DNA from: Candidatus Nitrotoga sp. CP45
Lineage (GTDB): Bacteria > Pseudomonadota > Gammaproteobacteria > Burkholderiales > Gallionellaceae
Reading direction: 5' to 3'
DNA length: 64,000 nt
NCBI GenBank assembly: GCA_945874105.1
Contig: CAMCFJ010000008.1
Location: 1-64,000, forward strand
Numbering within the stretch: the stretch's first letter is position 1; the number at the start of each line of letters is the position of its first letter. The position numbers and the translations under genes are program-made. Positions 25,254-34,962 of the stretch are shown here, piece after piece. The notes below the pieces were generated by a model. That model had not been told where the DNA came from and made no database searches. It saw only the letters and a program-made list of their open reading frames with translations.

Positions 25254-26345
25254 TCACCTCAGACTGCGTTCTGCTTGTATCTCCAGCAATAATTTGCGCA
25301 CCGGCGTAGGGATTGCAGCTTGCAATGCATCATCCGCATTCAGCCACATCATGCCTGGTTCCTGAATTTGCTTGGGTTTGTTAATTACCTGCAATAGTAG
25401 GGGGGTGATATGCAGCTTGAAATGGGTGAAAGTGTGGGTGAATGTTGGTAGTGCAAGTGTGTGTATTGTCTCCGTGCCGAAGTGCTGAAGGCAGTAGGCA
25501 CTCGCATCTTCAACCCTACTTAGAAATTGTGGATCCACTTGCGGTGGACACCACAAGCCACCCCAGATGCCGCTCCCCGGGCGCTTTTCCAGCAGGATAT
25601 CGGGGCCATTGAGCAGCAAGAGGAAGGTGCTGTGTCTTTCCGGCAGCACCTTGCGTGGACGTGGCGTGGGTAGCTGTGCGACCAGTCCGTTTTGATTTGC
25701 CATGCAGTCTGCTTGCAGCGGACAGTTGGGGCATTGTGGTTTGCTGCGCGTGCAGACCAGCGCGCCCAGATCCATCAATCCTTGCGTATAGACCGCGACA
25801 TCACGCTGTGGCAGCAATGCTTCGGCTTGTTGCCACAGTTGAGCTTCTATCTTTTTTTCGCCAGTGTAACCCTCAATGGCATGGTAGCGCGCCAGCAAAC
25901 GTTTGACGTTGCCATCGAGAATCGCGCGCCGTTCATGGAACGCGAATGCGCTGATGGCGGCGGCGGTGGAGCGGCCAATGCCGGGAAGAGCAAGGATGTC
26001 TTCAAGATGGCGAGGAAATATTCCCTCATGCCGTTGAATGATGAGTTGCGCGGCACGGTGCAGGTTGCGCGCGCGAGAGTAGTAGCCCAGGCCGCTCCAG
26101 TGCGCCAATACTGACTCTTCGCTGTCGGCGGCGAGCACTGCGATAGTGGGAAAGCGTGCCACGAAACGGAGGTAATAGGGGATAACGGTGACGACCTGGG
26201 TTTGTTGCAGCATTATTTCTGATAGCCATACGCGATAAACATCCGCGCCCTGCCACGGTAAGCCGTGCCGACCATGCTGTTGCTGCCAGTCTATGATGCG
26301 ATGAGCAAATAATTCCGGGCGCGGCTTATTTTGATTCTTGATCAC
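25254..26345 (-). CDS. mutY: Adenine DNA glycosylase
   Basis: MutY removes adenine mispaired with 8-oxoguanine. The 363-residue protein has the helix-hairpin-helix region LPGIGRSTAAAISAFAF and the catalytic aspartate region AILDGNVKRLLAR. The [4Fe-4S] cluster cysteines are C-x6-C-x2-C-x5-C in VCTRSKPQCPNCPLQADC. A C-terminal NUDIX-like domain senses 8-oxoG. Its ATG overlaps the asmA stop by four bases, so the two genes are transcribed and translated together. Confidence 0.96.
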   Translation of the reverse strand: MIKNQNKPRPELFAHRIIDWQQQHGRHGLPWQGADVYRVWLSEIMLQQTQVVTVIPYYLRFVARFPTIAVLAADSEESVLAHWSGLGYYSRARNLHRAAQLIIQRHEGIFPRHLEDILALPGIGRSTAAAISAFAFHERRAILDGNVKRLLARYHAIEGYTGEKKIEAQLWQQAEALLPQRDVAVYTQGLMDLGALVCTRSKPQCPNCPLQADCMANQNGLVAQLPTPRPRKVLPERHSTFLLLLNGPDILLEKRPGSGIWGGLWCPPQVDPQFLSRVEDASAYCLQHFGTETIHTLALPTFTHTFTHFKLHITPLLLQVINKPKQIQEPGMMWLNADDALQAAIPTPVRKLLLEIQAERSLR

Positions 26346-27931
26346 GGCGTCAGGTTCTGGTTTATAGCGATGTGAGGCGTAGTCTGCGCATTTATTTTCA
26401 GGCTGCCTTTCACACTGCCCTGATGAAGTGGGCTGAATGTGATCAAGCCGTTATGTGCTTTTACATCGAGGCGTACTTGTGAGAGTTTCACATTGGCGAT
26501 TTTAAGCACTCCGATGCGTAATCCGCCTTCAAGATTTAGATTTTTCAGAGCTGCCAAATCAAGAGGCTGTTCTGTCGGGGTGGGTTTATGGGCAATGCTT
26601 GCTGCCTTCTTCGGCAGGTATAAATCAGCATCAAACTGATCTACATCTATGTCGAAGCGTATGGCTGGATCTTGAAATCCGGTCACCGCCACCTTGGCTT
26701 TAACCTGGCTTTGCAGCAGCCCACCCGCGAGGTTGGTCTGGACGTTCTGACGGCTGCCATCTATTTGTAAGCTACCCTTCATTTCGCTGCTGATTGATTT
26801 ATTTGGCATCTGGTCGCCCGTTACATTTACTGCGAGGGTCAGATTGGAGAGGTTGAGCTGTTGCTGCTCGATGTTGCCAGTTACAGGTGAGCCGAGCATT
26901 ATCTTGAATGCCTGTTCGGGTTGCTTCATATCCAGCGATAACGTAAGCGCGCTGCTCTTGAACGATTGAGGATTACCAGCCAAATCAAACAGAGCAAGAC
27001 TGGCCACGATGTTGCCGAATGCGCTATCCAGCTTGGCGTTTAATGTGAGCTTGTCGCCTGTGAAATTATTCTTAATCATGGTTAACGCAGGCGCATCCAG
27101 CTTGGCATCGAAGTTATTTTTACCTTGCACGCCAGTGGCCGTAACCGCCAAATTTTTTGTAGAAAATTCTTGCGTGTCAAAATTCGCGTTGATATTGCCG
27201 TTAGCCAAAACGGCCAGATTAATGATGTCGAGTGCTGCCCCCTTGGCTTGCAACGCCAGCCCGTCCATTTGAAATTGCTGTTTTTTCAGATCGAAAGTCA
27301 ATGTGGCTTTCATATGTGCGGCTATGTCCAGCTTGGGTTTGTTGGATTGAATGGCTGTGGCAAGATCTAGTTTGCCCGGCACACCGTTGGCAATACGTCC
27401 GGTATTCAGGCTAAAGCCTTTCAGCACATATTGAGCAGCTGTAGTCTCGTCCAGGTAGGTCAGCTCTGAGTCTTTCACATGCACTGCGGCTATGTCGAAC
27501 TCAAGCGGCGCTGTGTCTTTGCTGGTCTCGTTTTTGCTCAACAGGTCGTTAATGTTGAACTTGCCGTTCTTGAATTTCACCAGAGCCGCCTTCAGGCCAA
27601 TGATCGAAACTTCGTCCACAACCACTCGTCTGGATAGTAGCGGCAATAGCGCCAGTGAGAAGCGCGCGTTGTCAATGTACATAAATTCCTTGCCGCTCTG
27701 AAACTCAGACAATGATGCCTTGCCAATATGGGCGCCTATGCCGGGGAAGAAAACCAGTTTGATATCGCCATTCAGCTTGAGATTACGTTGCTGCTTATCT
27801 TTCACCAGCTGGATGATCTGCGACTTGTAATCATTGGGATTAAATGTGGCGGCGATATAAGCTACTCCGGCTATCGCAATGGCGACCACCACAGCTGCTG
27901 ACCATAAACCATATGTTAGAAATTTTTTCAT
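26342..27931 (-). CDS. asmA: AsmA-family protein
   Basis: AsmA-like proteins are anchored in the inner membrane by one N-terminal helix and form long periplasmic beta-structures implicated in phospholipid or outer-membrane traffic. I take the start at an ATG (27931), giving 529 residues with MKKFLTYGLWSAAVVVAIAI as the anchor. An upstream in-frame start would add 32 polar residues before the anchor. The AsmA signature follows: IAATFNPNDYK, RNLKLNGDIKL, FPGIGAHIGKASLSE. Coupling to mutY is common in betaproteobacteria. Confidence 0.9.
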   Translation of the reverse strand: MKKFLTYGLWSAAVVVAIAIAGVAYIAATFNPNDYKSQIIQLVKDKQQRNLKLNGDIKLVFFPGIGAHIGKASLSEFQSGKEFMYIDNARFSLALLPLLSRRVVVDEVSIIGLKAALVKFKNGKFNINDLLSKNETSKDTAPLEFDIAAVHVKDSELTYLDETTAAQYVLKGFSLNTGRIANGVPGKLDLATAIQSNKPKLDIAAHMKATLTFDLKKQQFQMDGLALQAKGAALDIINLAVLANGNINANFDTQEFSTKNLAVTATGVQGKNNFDAKLDAPALTMIKNNFTGDKLTLNAKLDSAFGNIVASLALFDLAGNPQSFKSSALTLSLDMKQPEQAFKIMLGSPVTGNIEQQQLNLSNLTLAVNVTGDQMPNKSISSEMKGSLQIDGSRQNVQTNLAGGLLQSQVKAKVAVTGFQDPAIRFDIDVDQFDADLYLPKKAASIAHKPTPTEQPLDLAALKNLNLEGGLRIGVLKIANVKLSQVRLDVKAHNGLITFSPLHQGSVKGSLKINAQTTPHIAINQNLTP

Positions 27932-28190
27932 GTTGCCCGTGGCTGGAACATTGGCAGCAATTATAGACGAAGTGCAAATCTGTCGACCGTCTTCACATTG
28001 GTGAGGGTAGGGTGAGCCCCCGTTCATGACGGCACTTTCTATTTTAATTATTAACTTGGTTAGAATTGCAATTTACTAACAGATACAACATAAACATGTT
28101 GTACATATATCATTGTTCGCGTAGGATGTGTTTGGTTCGCTAGTAATTAACGAACCAAACACAGCTGACCACTAAACTTAGGAGACAACA

Positions 28191-28829
28191 ATGGAAAATA
28201 TTAACAACATACCTGACAATTCTCGCCGTACCGCTCTTAAGGCTGGTCTTGCCGCAAGTGCGCTCGCTGCGCTTAGCTTAACCACTCTCAATAGCGCAAA
28301 TGCGAATACTGGGAGCGATACAAAGCACGATATGGCTATATTGAATGCAGCCTTGGACCTTGAAAATCAAGCAATTTGGGCATACGGCGTGGCGGCTGGA
28401 AAGCTGAGCAACAGCAAGGTGGGAAATGTCATCAAGTCCCTGGCATTGCGTAATCAGGCCGATCACATTAAACATCGGGATATCTTCATATCCACGATCA
28501 AGAGCCTGGGAGGCACACCAGTCAGTGCAAAGGGAACGTATGATCTTTCTGCTTATATCAAGGCAGGGGAAGGTAATCTTGATAGTGACGCCAATATCGC
28601 AAAACTTGCATTGGCGCTGGAAGTAGATGCGGTGCTTGCCTACGCCAGTGCCGTCAGCAAACTGCGTACCCCCGCGCTGGTTGCTGCCGGACTGACTATC
28701 TTGCCGGATGAATCAGCACATGCCACTGCAATTCGCGCGGTCTTTGGCACGCTTGATGCGACGATCCATGCCGTGCCGGATGCACAACTCAGCAAAGAAA
28801 CTCGCAGCCAGTGGATACTGCCCGTCTAG
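28191..28829 (+). CDS. Tat-exported ferritin-like protein
   Basis: The 212-residue protein starts with a twin-arginine type leader (NSRRTALKAGLAASALAAL). Two ferritin-like helix pairs follow, with possible metal ligands in NAALDLENQAIWAYGV, ADHIKHRDIF, ALALEVDAVLAYA and PDESAHATAIR: E and H/D spaced as in DUF4439 or Dps-like four-helix bundles. Tat export suggests it folds with a metal in the cytoplasm before release to the periplasm. It has a good ribosome site (GGAGAC) and is directly followed by a cupredoxin gene, so a redox or metal-handling pair is likely. Confidence 0.8.
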   Translation: MENINNIPDNSRRTALKAGLAASALAALSLTTLNSANANTGSDTKHDMAILNAALDLENQAIWAYGVAAGKLSNSKVGNVIKSLALRNQADHIKHRDIFISTIKSLGGTPVSAKGTYDLSAYIKAGEGNLDSDANIAKLALALEVDAVLAYASAVSKLRTPALVAAGLTILPDESAHATAIRAVFGTLDATIHAVPDAQLSKETRSQWILPV

Positions 28830-28834
28830 TCAGC

Positions 28835-29212
28835 ATGGCGCGTACCATGAGGATGCCCATCACACTACTTGCAGGGGTATATTTGGGGCTGGCAGCTACT
28901 TCAATGACGGTGTCAGCCGCTCCTAACGAGGCAAGCGGGAAGCGCCATGCTACCAAGGCACCCATAACGGTTACGATTGATGCCTTCCAATTTCAACCCG
29001 ATAAGATACGGATAAAACGCGGGCAGAGCGTTATCTTTGTTAACAAGGATGAAGTTCCGCATACTGTGACACCTGAAAAAAATGGTCACTTTGCTCCTTC
29101 CGGCATCATAAAAGGTGGCGAACAACATGAGGTGTTATTTGAACCGGCGGGAGTACAGAATTATTCGTGTGATTTTCATCCCAGTATGCGCGGACGAGTG
29201 ATCGTAAAATAA
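28835..29212 (+). CDS. Plastocyanin/amicyanin-like cupredoxin
   Basis: This secreted blue-copper domain of about 125 residues has a signal peptide (ITLLAGVYLGLAATSMTVSA). The type-1 copper ligands are visible: His in EVPHTVT, then Cys, His and Met in YSCDFHPSMRG. The ATG at 28835 begins just past the ferritin-like gene; in-frame starts overlapping that gene (28811) or slightly downstream (28847, 28853) are possible. It should be a small periplasmic electron carrier. Confidence 0.88.
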   Translation: MARTMRMPITLLAGVYLGLAATSMTVSAAPNEASGKRHATKAPITVTIDAFQFQPDKIRIKRGQSVIFVNKDEVPHTVTPEKNGHFAPSGIIKGGEQHEVLFEPAGVQNYSCDFHPSMRGRVIVK

Positions 29213-29227
29213 GAAGTGGTAAACAAT

Positions 29228-29268
29228 AAATCCGTTCGTCCGGAGCCTGTCGAAGGATGAGCGGATTT
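29228..29268. repeat. Palindromic dispersed repeat
   Basis: Arms of 14 bases (AAATCCGTTCGTCC and GGATGAGCGGATTT) pair fully with two G-U pairs around a GGAGCCTGTCGAA loop. It belongs to the widespread proteobacterial CCGTTCG...CTTGTCGAA type of repeat, like 45827-45897. It may also end the cupredoxin transcript. Confidence 0.75.
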
Positions 29269-29556
29269 ACTTCCTTTGCGGGAGGTTGAAAGATGACAGA
29301 AAAATATTGGTGTGCCACACCCGGTCATATTCCGTGGGCCTGGTTGGATGCATTTATTGTCAAGACAAACCACGTGCATGGAATTATCACCATCGGGGCA
29401 ATTGTAGGGGCAAAAATCGTAGGGGCAAAAAATCTTTTGCCCCTACTTTAAAATCGCGGAATACATCCAGACCAATCCCCAGCGATGAGAATTTCATTGC
29501 CCACGCTACTTCTCATAAAGCCGTCTAGTTTCGCTCTTCATACGGTCTAGGGTAAA
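29269..29556. other. Mobile-element scar between the cupredoxin and regulator genes
   Basis: This contains the RAYT transposase remnant (29293-29451) with an internal GTAGGGGCAAAA direct repeat and about 100 bases of unrecognised sequence. The promoter of the downstream regulator gene is probably near its right end. Confidence 0.5.
29293..29451 (+). pseudogene. Remnant of a REP-associated (RAYT, Y1) transposase
   Basis: A 52-codon frame with a GGAGG site upstream reads MTEKYWCATPGHIPW, WLDAFIVKTNHVHGIITI, then a duplicated GAIVGAK/KIVGAK and a stop. The motif xYWxxIPxHxPxxxLDAFVVMPNHVHGIII is the HUH histidine region of RAYT transposases, so the HVH here is the metal-binding pair. The catalytic tyrosine part is absent. 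Its two copies of GTAGGGGCAAAA are typical short insertions in this family. Confidence 0.7.
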
Positions 29557-29607
29557 ATGCAACAAATCTCCTTAAAGGGAGTAAAACGTGTTAAAGGTGT
29601 ATATAAA

Positions 29608-30249
29608 ATGCTTGAATTATTAGGGAATCGTCAACAAGAGCTTTTAAAGCTCCTACTCAAACACAAGGGCGGTTTAACTTTAGAAGAGCTCTCGGAATAT
29701 CTAAAAATTTCCCGAAACGCCGTTCGCCAGCACGTATCTGCATTGGAGAACAATGGAATAGTCACTGAAGGGATCAGCCGCCCTTCTGGGGGGCGTCCGG
29801 AACAGCTTTATGTACTTACCGATGAAGGCAAAGAGTTCTTTCCGCGCAATTATTCCTGGTTTGCTCAGCTAATGGTCGAATCAATCACTCAAGAATCTGG
29901 GGTGACGGGGTTGAAGGAAAAAATGGCTGCTATGGGGGCGGGAGTTGCTCAACAGCTACTTAGCCAAAATGGAGCACTCAAAACACGCGAGCAAAAAGTG
30001 GAAAAGCTTTCTGAGGTGATGGAAATGCTGGGTTATAACACGGGGAGTTCCACTGTTGATGGCGATACGTCCACAATTGAAGCAGTCAACTGCATTTTTC
30101 ACAATCTCGCCATGAAAAAACCGGAGATTTGCCAGTTTGATCTGGCCTTGTTATCGACCTTTACAGACAGTACGGTTAATCACGAGGAATGCATGGCCAA
30201 AGGAGGTAACGTTTGCCGCTTCAAATTTACGTCTAAAGATAAAAAATGA
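29608..30249 (+). CDS. SufR-like winged-helix regulator with conserved cysteines
   Basis: The protein of about 213 residues has an N-terminal winged helix (LLLKHKGGLTLEELSEYLKI then RNAVRQHVSALENNGI). A C-terminal domain follows in which four cysteines occur as CIFHNL, EICQFD, EECMAK and NVCRF. This arrangement matches COG2345 regulators such as SufR, where these residues bind an Fe-S cluster. It is probably an Fe-S sensing repressor of nearby genes. The start at 29608 follows AAAGGTG; an in-frame ATG at 29557 is also possible. No suf or isc genes are in the window; the closest metal-related genes are the ferritin-like and cupredoxin genes. Confidence 0.82.
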   Translation: MLELLGNRQQELLKLLLKHKGGLTLEELSEYLKISRNAVRQHVSALENNGIVTEGISRPSGGRPEQLYVLTDEGKEFFPRNYSWFAQLMVESITQESGVTGLKEKMAAMGAGVAQQLLSQNGALKTREQKVEKLSEVMEMLGYNTGSSTVDGDTSTIEAVNCIFHNLAMKKPEICQFDLALLSTFTDSTVNHEECMAKGGNVCRFKFTSKDKK

Positions 30250-30324
30250 GCGTGTTGTAGTCGCTGTGAGTCAAGGAAAAACTTGGCCAGAGCATGAAGC
30301 AAGGTTTAGCTTCACAATATTTTT

Positions 30325-30813
30325 TCAGTCACGAAAGTTTTGGTATTGCAGCGGAAAGTCAGTGATGGATGCCCGTATTAACTGGATGGCAGCTTGCAGA
30401 TCGTCACGCTTACTGCCAGTTATGCGCACCGTGTCGCCTTGTATGCTGGCCTGTACTTTCATTTTGCTGTCTTTGACGAACTTGACGATCTTTTTCGCCA
30501 GTTCAATTTCCACTCCCACCTTCACGGTACAGGATCGTTTAATCTTGTTACCGCTGACCTTTTCAATTTTATCGCTAACCTCCAAGCACTTGATGTCCAC
30601 GCCTCGCTTGGTAAGTTTGGCATTAAGAATATCCTGTACCTGGTTCAGCTGAAATTCATTATCAGCATGCACGGTGAGTACTAACTCTGCCTGCTCCACG
30701 CGAGCGTCTGAACCCTTGAAATCAAAGCGCGTGCCAACTTCCTTGTTGGTCTGCTCGACTGCATTTTTAACTTCCGTCTTATCCACTTCGGATACGATGT
30801 CGAATGATGGCAT
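30325..30813 (-). CDS. yajQ: YajQ-family nucleotide-binding protein
   Basis: The 162-residue protein starts [21 protein letters not shown] and contains TRFDFKGSD and the late [20 protein letters not shown]. All of these are YajQ/UPF0234 signatures. The family binds nucleotides, and some members bind cyclic di-GMP as regulators. It is a monocistronic minus-strand gene with an AGGAG site. Confidence 0.95.
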   Translation of the reverse strand: MPSFDIVSEVDKTEVKNAVEQTNKEVGTRFDFKGSDARVEQAELVLTVHADNEFQLNQVQDILNAKLTKRGVDIKCLEVSDKIEKVSGNKIKRSCTVKVGVEIELAKKIVKFVKDSKMKVQASIQGDTVRITGSKRDDLQAAIQLIRASITDFPLQYQNFRD

Positions 30814-30903
30814 TGCAGTTCTCCTTAAAGTTTATCTGCATTAACCTTCTTTTTCAGACGGAGGAAATGCTTGATGAGGGGTGCTACGAGTGAGTTCGAT
30901 TCG

Positions 30904-31218
30904 CTAACCAAAACTGCAAACGTAATTGACTGCATCTTGCGCATGTATTTCAAAGCTGCTATCAGCAGCCACACTGAACTGCATGCCGGCAGTGTAGGTT
31001 TTGGCGGCATCGTCGCCTGCTATTTTAACTTGACAGGTGCCACTGGTAATTTCCATTAGTTCCGGGGTGTTGACGTTAAAAGTGAGCTGGCTGCCCGGCA
31101 TTATCACTCCGACGGTTTTGCGTGTGCCATCCGGGAACAGGACGGAGTGTGACACGCACTTACCGTCGAAGAACACATTGGCTTTTTTAACGACGCTAAC
31201 GTTATCGAATTGGGACAT
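30904..31218 (-). CDS. ppnP: Pyrimidine/purine nucleoside phosphorylase PpnP
   Basis: The 104-residue protein of the DUF1255/YaiE cupin-like family cleaves nucleosides with phosphate to base plus ribose-1-phosphate. Signatures are NVSVVKKANVFFDGKCVSHS, VGVIMPGSQLTF and PELMEITSG. Its length is the family norm. It stands alone downstream of argG, on the same strand, with its own upstream gap. Confidence 0.94.
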   Translation of the reverse strand: MSQFDNVSVVKKANVFFDGKCVSHSVLFPDGTRKTVGVIMPGSQLTFNVNTPELMEITSGTCQVKIAGDDAAKTYTAGMQFSVAADSSFEIHAQDAVNYVCSFG

Positions 31219-31302
31219 AGGTACTCCATATTGGGAACGAGATAATTTAATATTAATTATTCAGTTGTCTACAAAAAATAAAGCGTTTCGAACAGGTATT
31301 AA

Positions 31303-32523
31303 CTACTTCCCTAGCTTCGCCGCAATACGCATTCTAAGAGCGTTCAGTTTGATAAATCCGGCAGCATCCTTCTGGTCGTAGGCGCCCCTGTCATCTTCGA
31401 AAGTAGCGATGTTCGGATCGAACAGCGAATTGGTTTTGGAATCGCGTCCAACCACGATGACATTGCCCTTGTACAGCTTGATGCGCACCCAGCCGTTAAC
31501 ATTTTGCTGCGTGCAATCTATCAGTGTTTGCAGTGCTTGGCGTTCGGGACTCCACCAATAACCGTTGTAAATCATGCTGGCATAGCGCGGCATCAAATCG
31601 TCTTTCAGGTGCGCTACTTCGCGGTCCAGCGTGATGGATTCTATTGCGCGATGTGCCTTGAGCATGATGGTTCCGCCGGGGGTTTCGTAACAGCCGCGTG
31701 ATTTCATGCCGACGTAGCGGTTCTCTACCAGATCAAGACGGCCAATGCCGTGTTTGCCCCCCAATTCATTTAGTTTGGCGAGTATCTGAGCCGGGCCCAT
31801 GTGCGAGCCGTTGAGGCCGACAATGTCGCCGCGCTCGAACTCAATATCAAGATATTCAGCGGCATCTGGCGCTTGCTCTGGTGACACTGTCCAGCGCCAC
31901 ATGCTTTCCTCAGCTTCGGCGGCGGGGTTTTCCAGATGGCGACCTTCAAAGCTGATATGCAGCAGGTTTGCATCCATTGAATAAGGTGATCCGCCCTGCT
32001 TATGCTTCATATCTACGGGGATGCTATGCTTTTCAGCGTAGGCCATTAATTTTTCGCGCGAGAGTAAGTCCCACTCGCGCCACGGCGCGATTACCTTGAT
32101 GTTTGGGTTAAGTGCGTAATAGCCTAGCTCGAAACGCACCTGATCGTTGCCCTTGCCGGTGGCGCCGTGCGACACCGCTTGCGCGCCAGTTTGTCTGGCG
32201 ATCTCAATTTGGCGCTTGGCGATTAGCGGGCGCGCGATAGAGGTGCCGAGCAGATATTCCCCCTCATACACGGTGTTGGCGCGGAACATCGGGAATACAA
32301 AGTCGCGTACGAATTCGTCGCGCAGATCGTCGATGAAAATATTTTCCGGCTTGATACCGAACTGCAAGGCTTTTTTGCGCGCGGGTTCGAGTTCTTCACC
32401 TTGACCAATATCGGCAGTGAAGGTCACGACCTCGCACTGATAGGTATCCTGTAACCACTTCAGGATTACTGAGGTATCCAGCCCGCCAGAATAGGCGAGG
32501 ACGACTTTTTTGATTTCACTCAT
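31303..32523 (-). CDS. argG: Argininosuccinate synthase
   Basis: ArgG joins citrulline and aspartate with ATP. The 406-residue protein has the N-type ATP pyrophosphatase P-loop [15 protein letters not shown] at the start and [15 protein letters not shown] near residue 117. The citrulline/aspartate site [12 protein letters not shown] (in a VENRYVG form) follows. It is the last gene of argD-argF-argG, 61 bases after argF. Confidence 0.97.
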   Translation of the reverse strand: MSEIKKVVLAYSGGLDTSVILKWLQDTYQCEVVTFTADIGQGEELEPARKKALQFGIKPENIFIDDLRDEFVRDFVFPMFRANTVYEGEYLLGTSIARPLIAKRQIEIARQTGAQAVSHGATGKGNDQVRFELGYYALNPNIKVIAPWREWDLLSREKLMAYAEKHSIPVDMKHKQGGSPYSMDANLLHISFEGRHLENPAAEAEESMWRWTVSPEQAPDAAEYLDIEFERGDIVGLNGSHMGPAQILAKLNELGGKHGIGRLDLVENRYVGMKSRGCYETPGGTIMLKAHRAIESITLDREVAHLKDDLMPRYASMIYNGYWWSPERQALQTLIDCTQQNVNGWVRIKLYKGNVIVVGRDSKTNSLFDPNIATFEDDRGAYDQKDAAGFIKLNALRMRIAAKLGK

Positions 32524-32584
32524 TTCGATTTTCTCTGTTTAATAATCCACTAATGAAAGCAGGGTGTGCTTATACACCCTGCAT

Positions 32585-33505
32585 TTAGTTGTTCACATTA
32601 CCTAATAGCAGATATTCCATCAGTGCTTTTTGTACATGTAATCTATTCTCTGCTTCATCCCATACTGCGCTTTGCGGGCCGTCAATTACGGCGGCATCCA
32701 CTTCCTCGCCCCGATGTGCCGGCAGGCAATGCATGAACAGCGCATCCGGTTTGGCGACAGACATCATTTCTGTATCCACAATCCAGTCGGCGAACGCTTT
32801 GCGGCGTGCATCGTTCTCGCGCTCAAAGCCCATGCTGGTCCAGACATCGGTGGTAACCAGGTCGGCATTGCGTGCCGCATCCATCGGGTCAGCAAATTCC
32901 TCATAGTGGTCTTCGCCGAATAATCCGGCCCGTTCTGGCTCAACTTCATAGCCAGGAGGAGTGGAAACATGGACGTTGAAGTCGAACACTTCTGCTGCTT
33001 GTAGCCAGGTATTGCATACATTGTTTGAATCGCCTATCCAGGCTACGGTTTTGCCTTGAATGGAACCGCGTTGCTCGATATAGGTGTAGATGTCGGCCAA
33101 TATTTGACAGGGATGGTATTCATTGGTCAGGCCGTTAATCACCGGCACTCTCGAATTTGCGGCAAAGCGTTCGATAATTTCCTGTTCGAAAGTACGGATC
33201 ATTACCAGGTCACTCATGCGCGAGATAACTTGTGCCGCGTCTTCTACCGGCTCGCCGCGCCCCAGTTGCGAATCGCGAGTGTTGAGGTAAATGGCATTGC
33301 CGCCAAGTTGTTGCATACCTGCCTCAAACGATAGGCGCGTACGCGTGGAGCTTTTTTCAAAAATCATCACTAAAGTGCGATCCACTAGCGGATGATAGAG
33401 CTGGTAGGTTTTGAAGCGCTGCTTGATGATGCGCGCGCGGGCGAACACGTGTTCTAACTCTGCACGGGTAAGGTCATTGAATTGTAAAAAATGTTTAATG
33501 CTCAC
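32585..33505 (-). CDS. argF: Ornithine carbamoyltransferase
   Basis: ArgF makes citrulline from ornithine and carbamoyl phosphate. The 306-residue protein shows the carbamoyl-phosphate site SSTRTRLSFEAGM (residues about 52-64), HPCQILAD, the VAWIGDSNNV strand and the ornithine-binding HCLPAHRGEEV. It begins one base after argD, so the genes are tightly coupled. Confidence 0.97.
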   Translation of the reverse strand: MSIKHFLQFNDLTRAELEHVFARARIIKQRFKTYQLYHPLVDRTLVMIFEKSSTRTRLSFEAGMQQLGGNAIYLNTRDSQLGRGEPVEDAAQVISRMSDLVMIRTFEQEIIERFAANSRVPVINGLTNEYHPCQILADIYTYIEQRGSIQGKTVAWIGDSNNVCNTWLQAAEVFDFNVHVSTPPGYEVEPERAGLFGEDHYEEFADPMDAARNADLVTTDVWTSMGFERENDARRKAFADWIVDTEMMSVAKPDALFMHCLPAHRGEEVDAAVIDGPQSAVWDEAENRLHVQKALMEYLLLGNVNN

Positions 33506-33506
33506 G

Positions 33507-34685
33507 TTATGTGCCCTGAGCCAGGAAATTGGAAATCAGCGGGCATAGCTTATCCAGCAATTGCAGCGCTTCTGCGGTAGTGAACACCATTGAGGGTAGC
33601 AGCCGGATAACGTTGCCATCGGTGACGTTGATCAACAGCCCTTGCGCCAAGGCTTGCTTGACCAATTCCCCGCAGGGCATGTTCAGTTCAATGCCGATAA
33701 TCAGCCCCTGCCCTCGAATTTCCACCACGCCAGCCACTGTGGCCAGGCGTGTGCGTAAGTTCTGCTGTATAAATTCGCCTACCGTGGCTGCATTTGCCAC
33801 CAGTTGGTCTTCTTCCATTATTGCCAGCGTGGTCAGCACAGCTACACAGGCCAATGGGTTGCCGCCGAAAGTTGAGCCATGATTGCCCGGCTTGAAGGTG
33901 CCCGCCGCCTTACCAGCGGCCAGGCAAGCGCCGACAGGAATGCCGGAGCCGATACCTTTGGCTAGTGTCATTACGTCCGGCAGAATGCCAGTATGCTGGT
34001 GGGCGAACCATTTGCCGGTACGGCCAATACCGCATTGCACTTCATCCAGCATCAACAGCCAGTTGTGCTGGTCACAAATTTTGCGCAGTTGCTCGAGATA
34101 ATGGATATCCAAGGTGCGGATTCCGCCTTCGCCTTGAATGGGTTCGATCAGCACCGCTACGACATCGGGGTTGTGTTCGGCAACTTGATGTATGGCATCC
34201 AGATCATTATAAGGAACGCGTACAAAACCTTTCACCAGTGGCTCGAATCCCGCCTGTACTTTGCGGTTGCCGGTGGCGGATAGCGTGGCCAAAGTACGGC
34301 CATGGAACGCTTTCTCCATCACGATGATGGCAGGATTTTCGATGCCTTGCTGATGGCCATATAGACGCGCCAACTTGATCGCAGCTTCATTAGCTTCACA
34401 GCCAGAATTGCACAAAAATACTTCTTGCATGTTGGCCAGCGCGCACAACTTGTCGGCTACAACTTCCTGCTCGCTTATCTGATACAGGTTGGAAACGTGC
34501 ATCAGTTTGCTGATCTGCTCCTTGAGCGCCGCTGTTAAGCGTGGATGGGCATGTCCCAGCGTGTTGACAGCGATGCCGGACAGCGCATCAAGGTAGCGTT
34601 TGCCATTGCTGTCCCACAGCCAAACGCCTTCTCCGTGCGAGAAGGCGACTGGCAGGCGAGCATAGGTGTTCATCAAATGTGACAT
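33507..34685 (-). CDS. argD: Acetylornithine aminotransferase
   Basis: The 392-residue class-III PLP aminotransferase converts N-acetylglutamate semialdehyde to acetylornithine and probably also serves in lysine synthesis. It shows GCEANEAAIKLAR, the AFHGRTLATLSATG motif, LMLDEVQCGIGRTG and the PLP lysine in LAKGIGSGIPVGA. It leads the argD-argF-argG operon, three steps of arginine synthesis leaving out argH. I found no clear ArgR box or promoter in the 277 bases upstream. Confidence 0.96.
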   Translation of the reverse strand: MSHLMNTYARLPVAFSHGEGVWLWDSNGKRYLDALSGIAVNTLGHAHPRLTAALKEQISKLMHVSNLYQISEQEVVADKLCALANMQEVFLCNSGCEANEAAIKLARLYGHQQGIENPAIIVMEKAFHGRTLATLSATGNRKVQAGFEPLVKGFVRVPYNDLDAIHQVAEHNPDVVAVLIEPIQGEGGIRTLDIHYLEQLRKICDQHNWLLMLDEVQCGIGRTGKWFAHQHTGILPDVMTLAKGIGSGIPVGACLAAGKAAGTFKPGNHGSTFGGNPLACVAVLTTLAIMEEDQLVANAATVGEFIQQNLRTRLATVAGVVEIRGQGLIIGIELNMPCGELVKQALAQGLLINVTDGNVIRLLPSMVFTTAEALQLLDKLCPLISNFLAQGT

Positions 34686-34911
34686 AGATAGATAGAATGA
34701 CAGACGGCGGCATGGCCGCCGTATTGGGTTCGGGAAATCGCGTATATTGAGCTAAATTGCCCGGATTGTGCAAGGGGAAAATTCATATTGCGCTTTATTA
34801 ATAAGGGCGTCAGTAATCTAATTGCATTAATAATATTAGTTTGTGCAGCTCGGCTCGAATATTTGCTGTGGCGGATCTATGTGATCCATGATTTTTGCGA
34901 ACTAAAACATA

Positions 34912-34937
34912 AAGCCGACAGCACATGCTGTCGGCTT
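34912..34937 (-). terminator. Rho-independent terminator of rpsT
   Basis: A perfect 11-bp stem AAGCCGACAGC/GCTGTCGGCTT with a 4-base loop is followed on the minus strand by TTTATGTTTT. It is 26 bases past the rpsT stop and isolates rpsT from argD. Confidence 0.9.
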
Positions 34938-34962
34938 ACTTGGGGTGCGCGTGCTGCTATGC

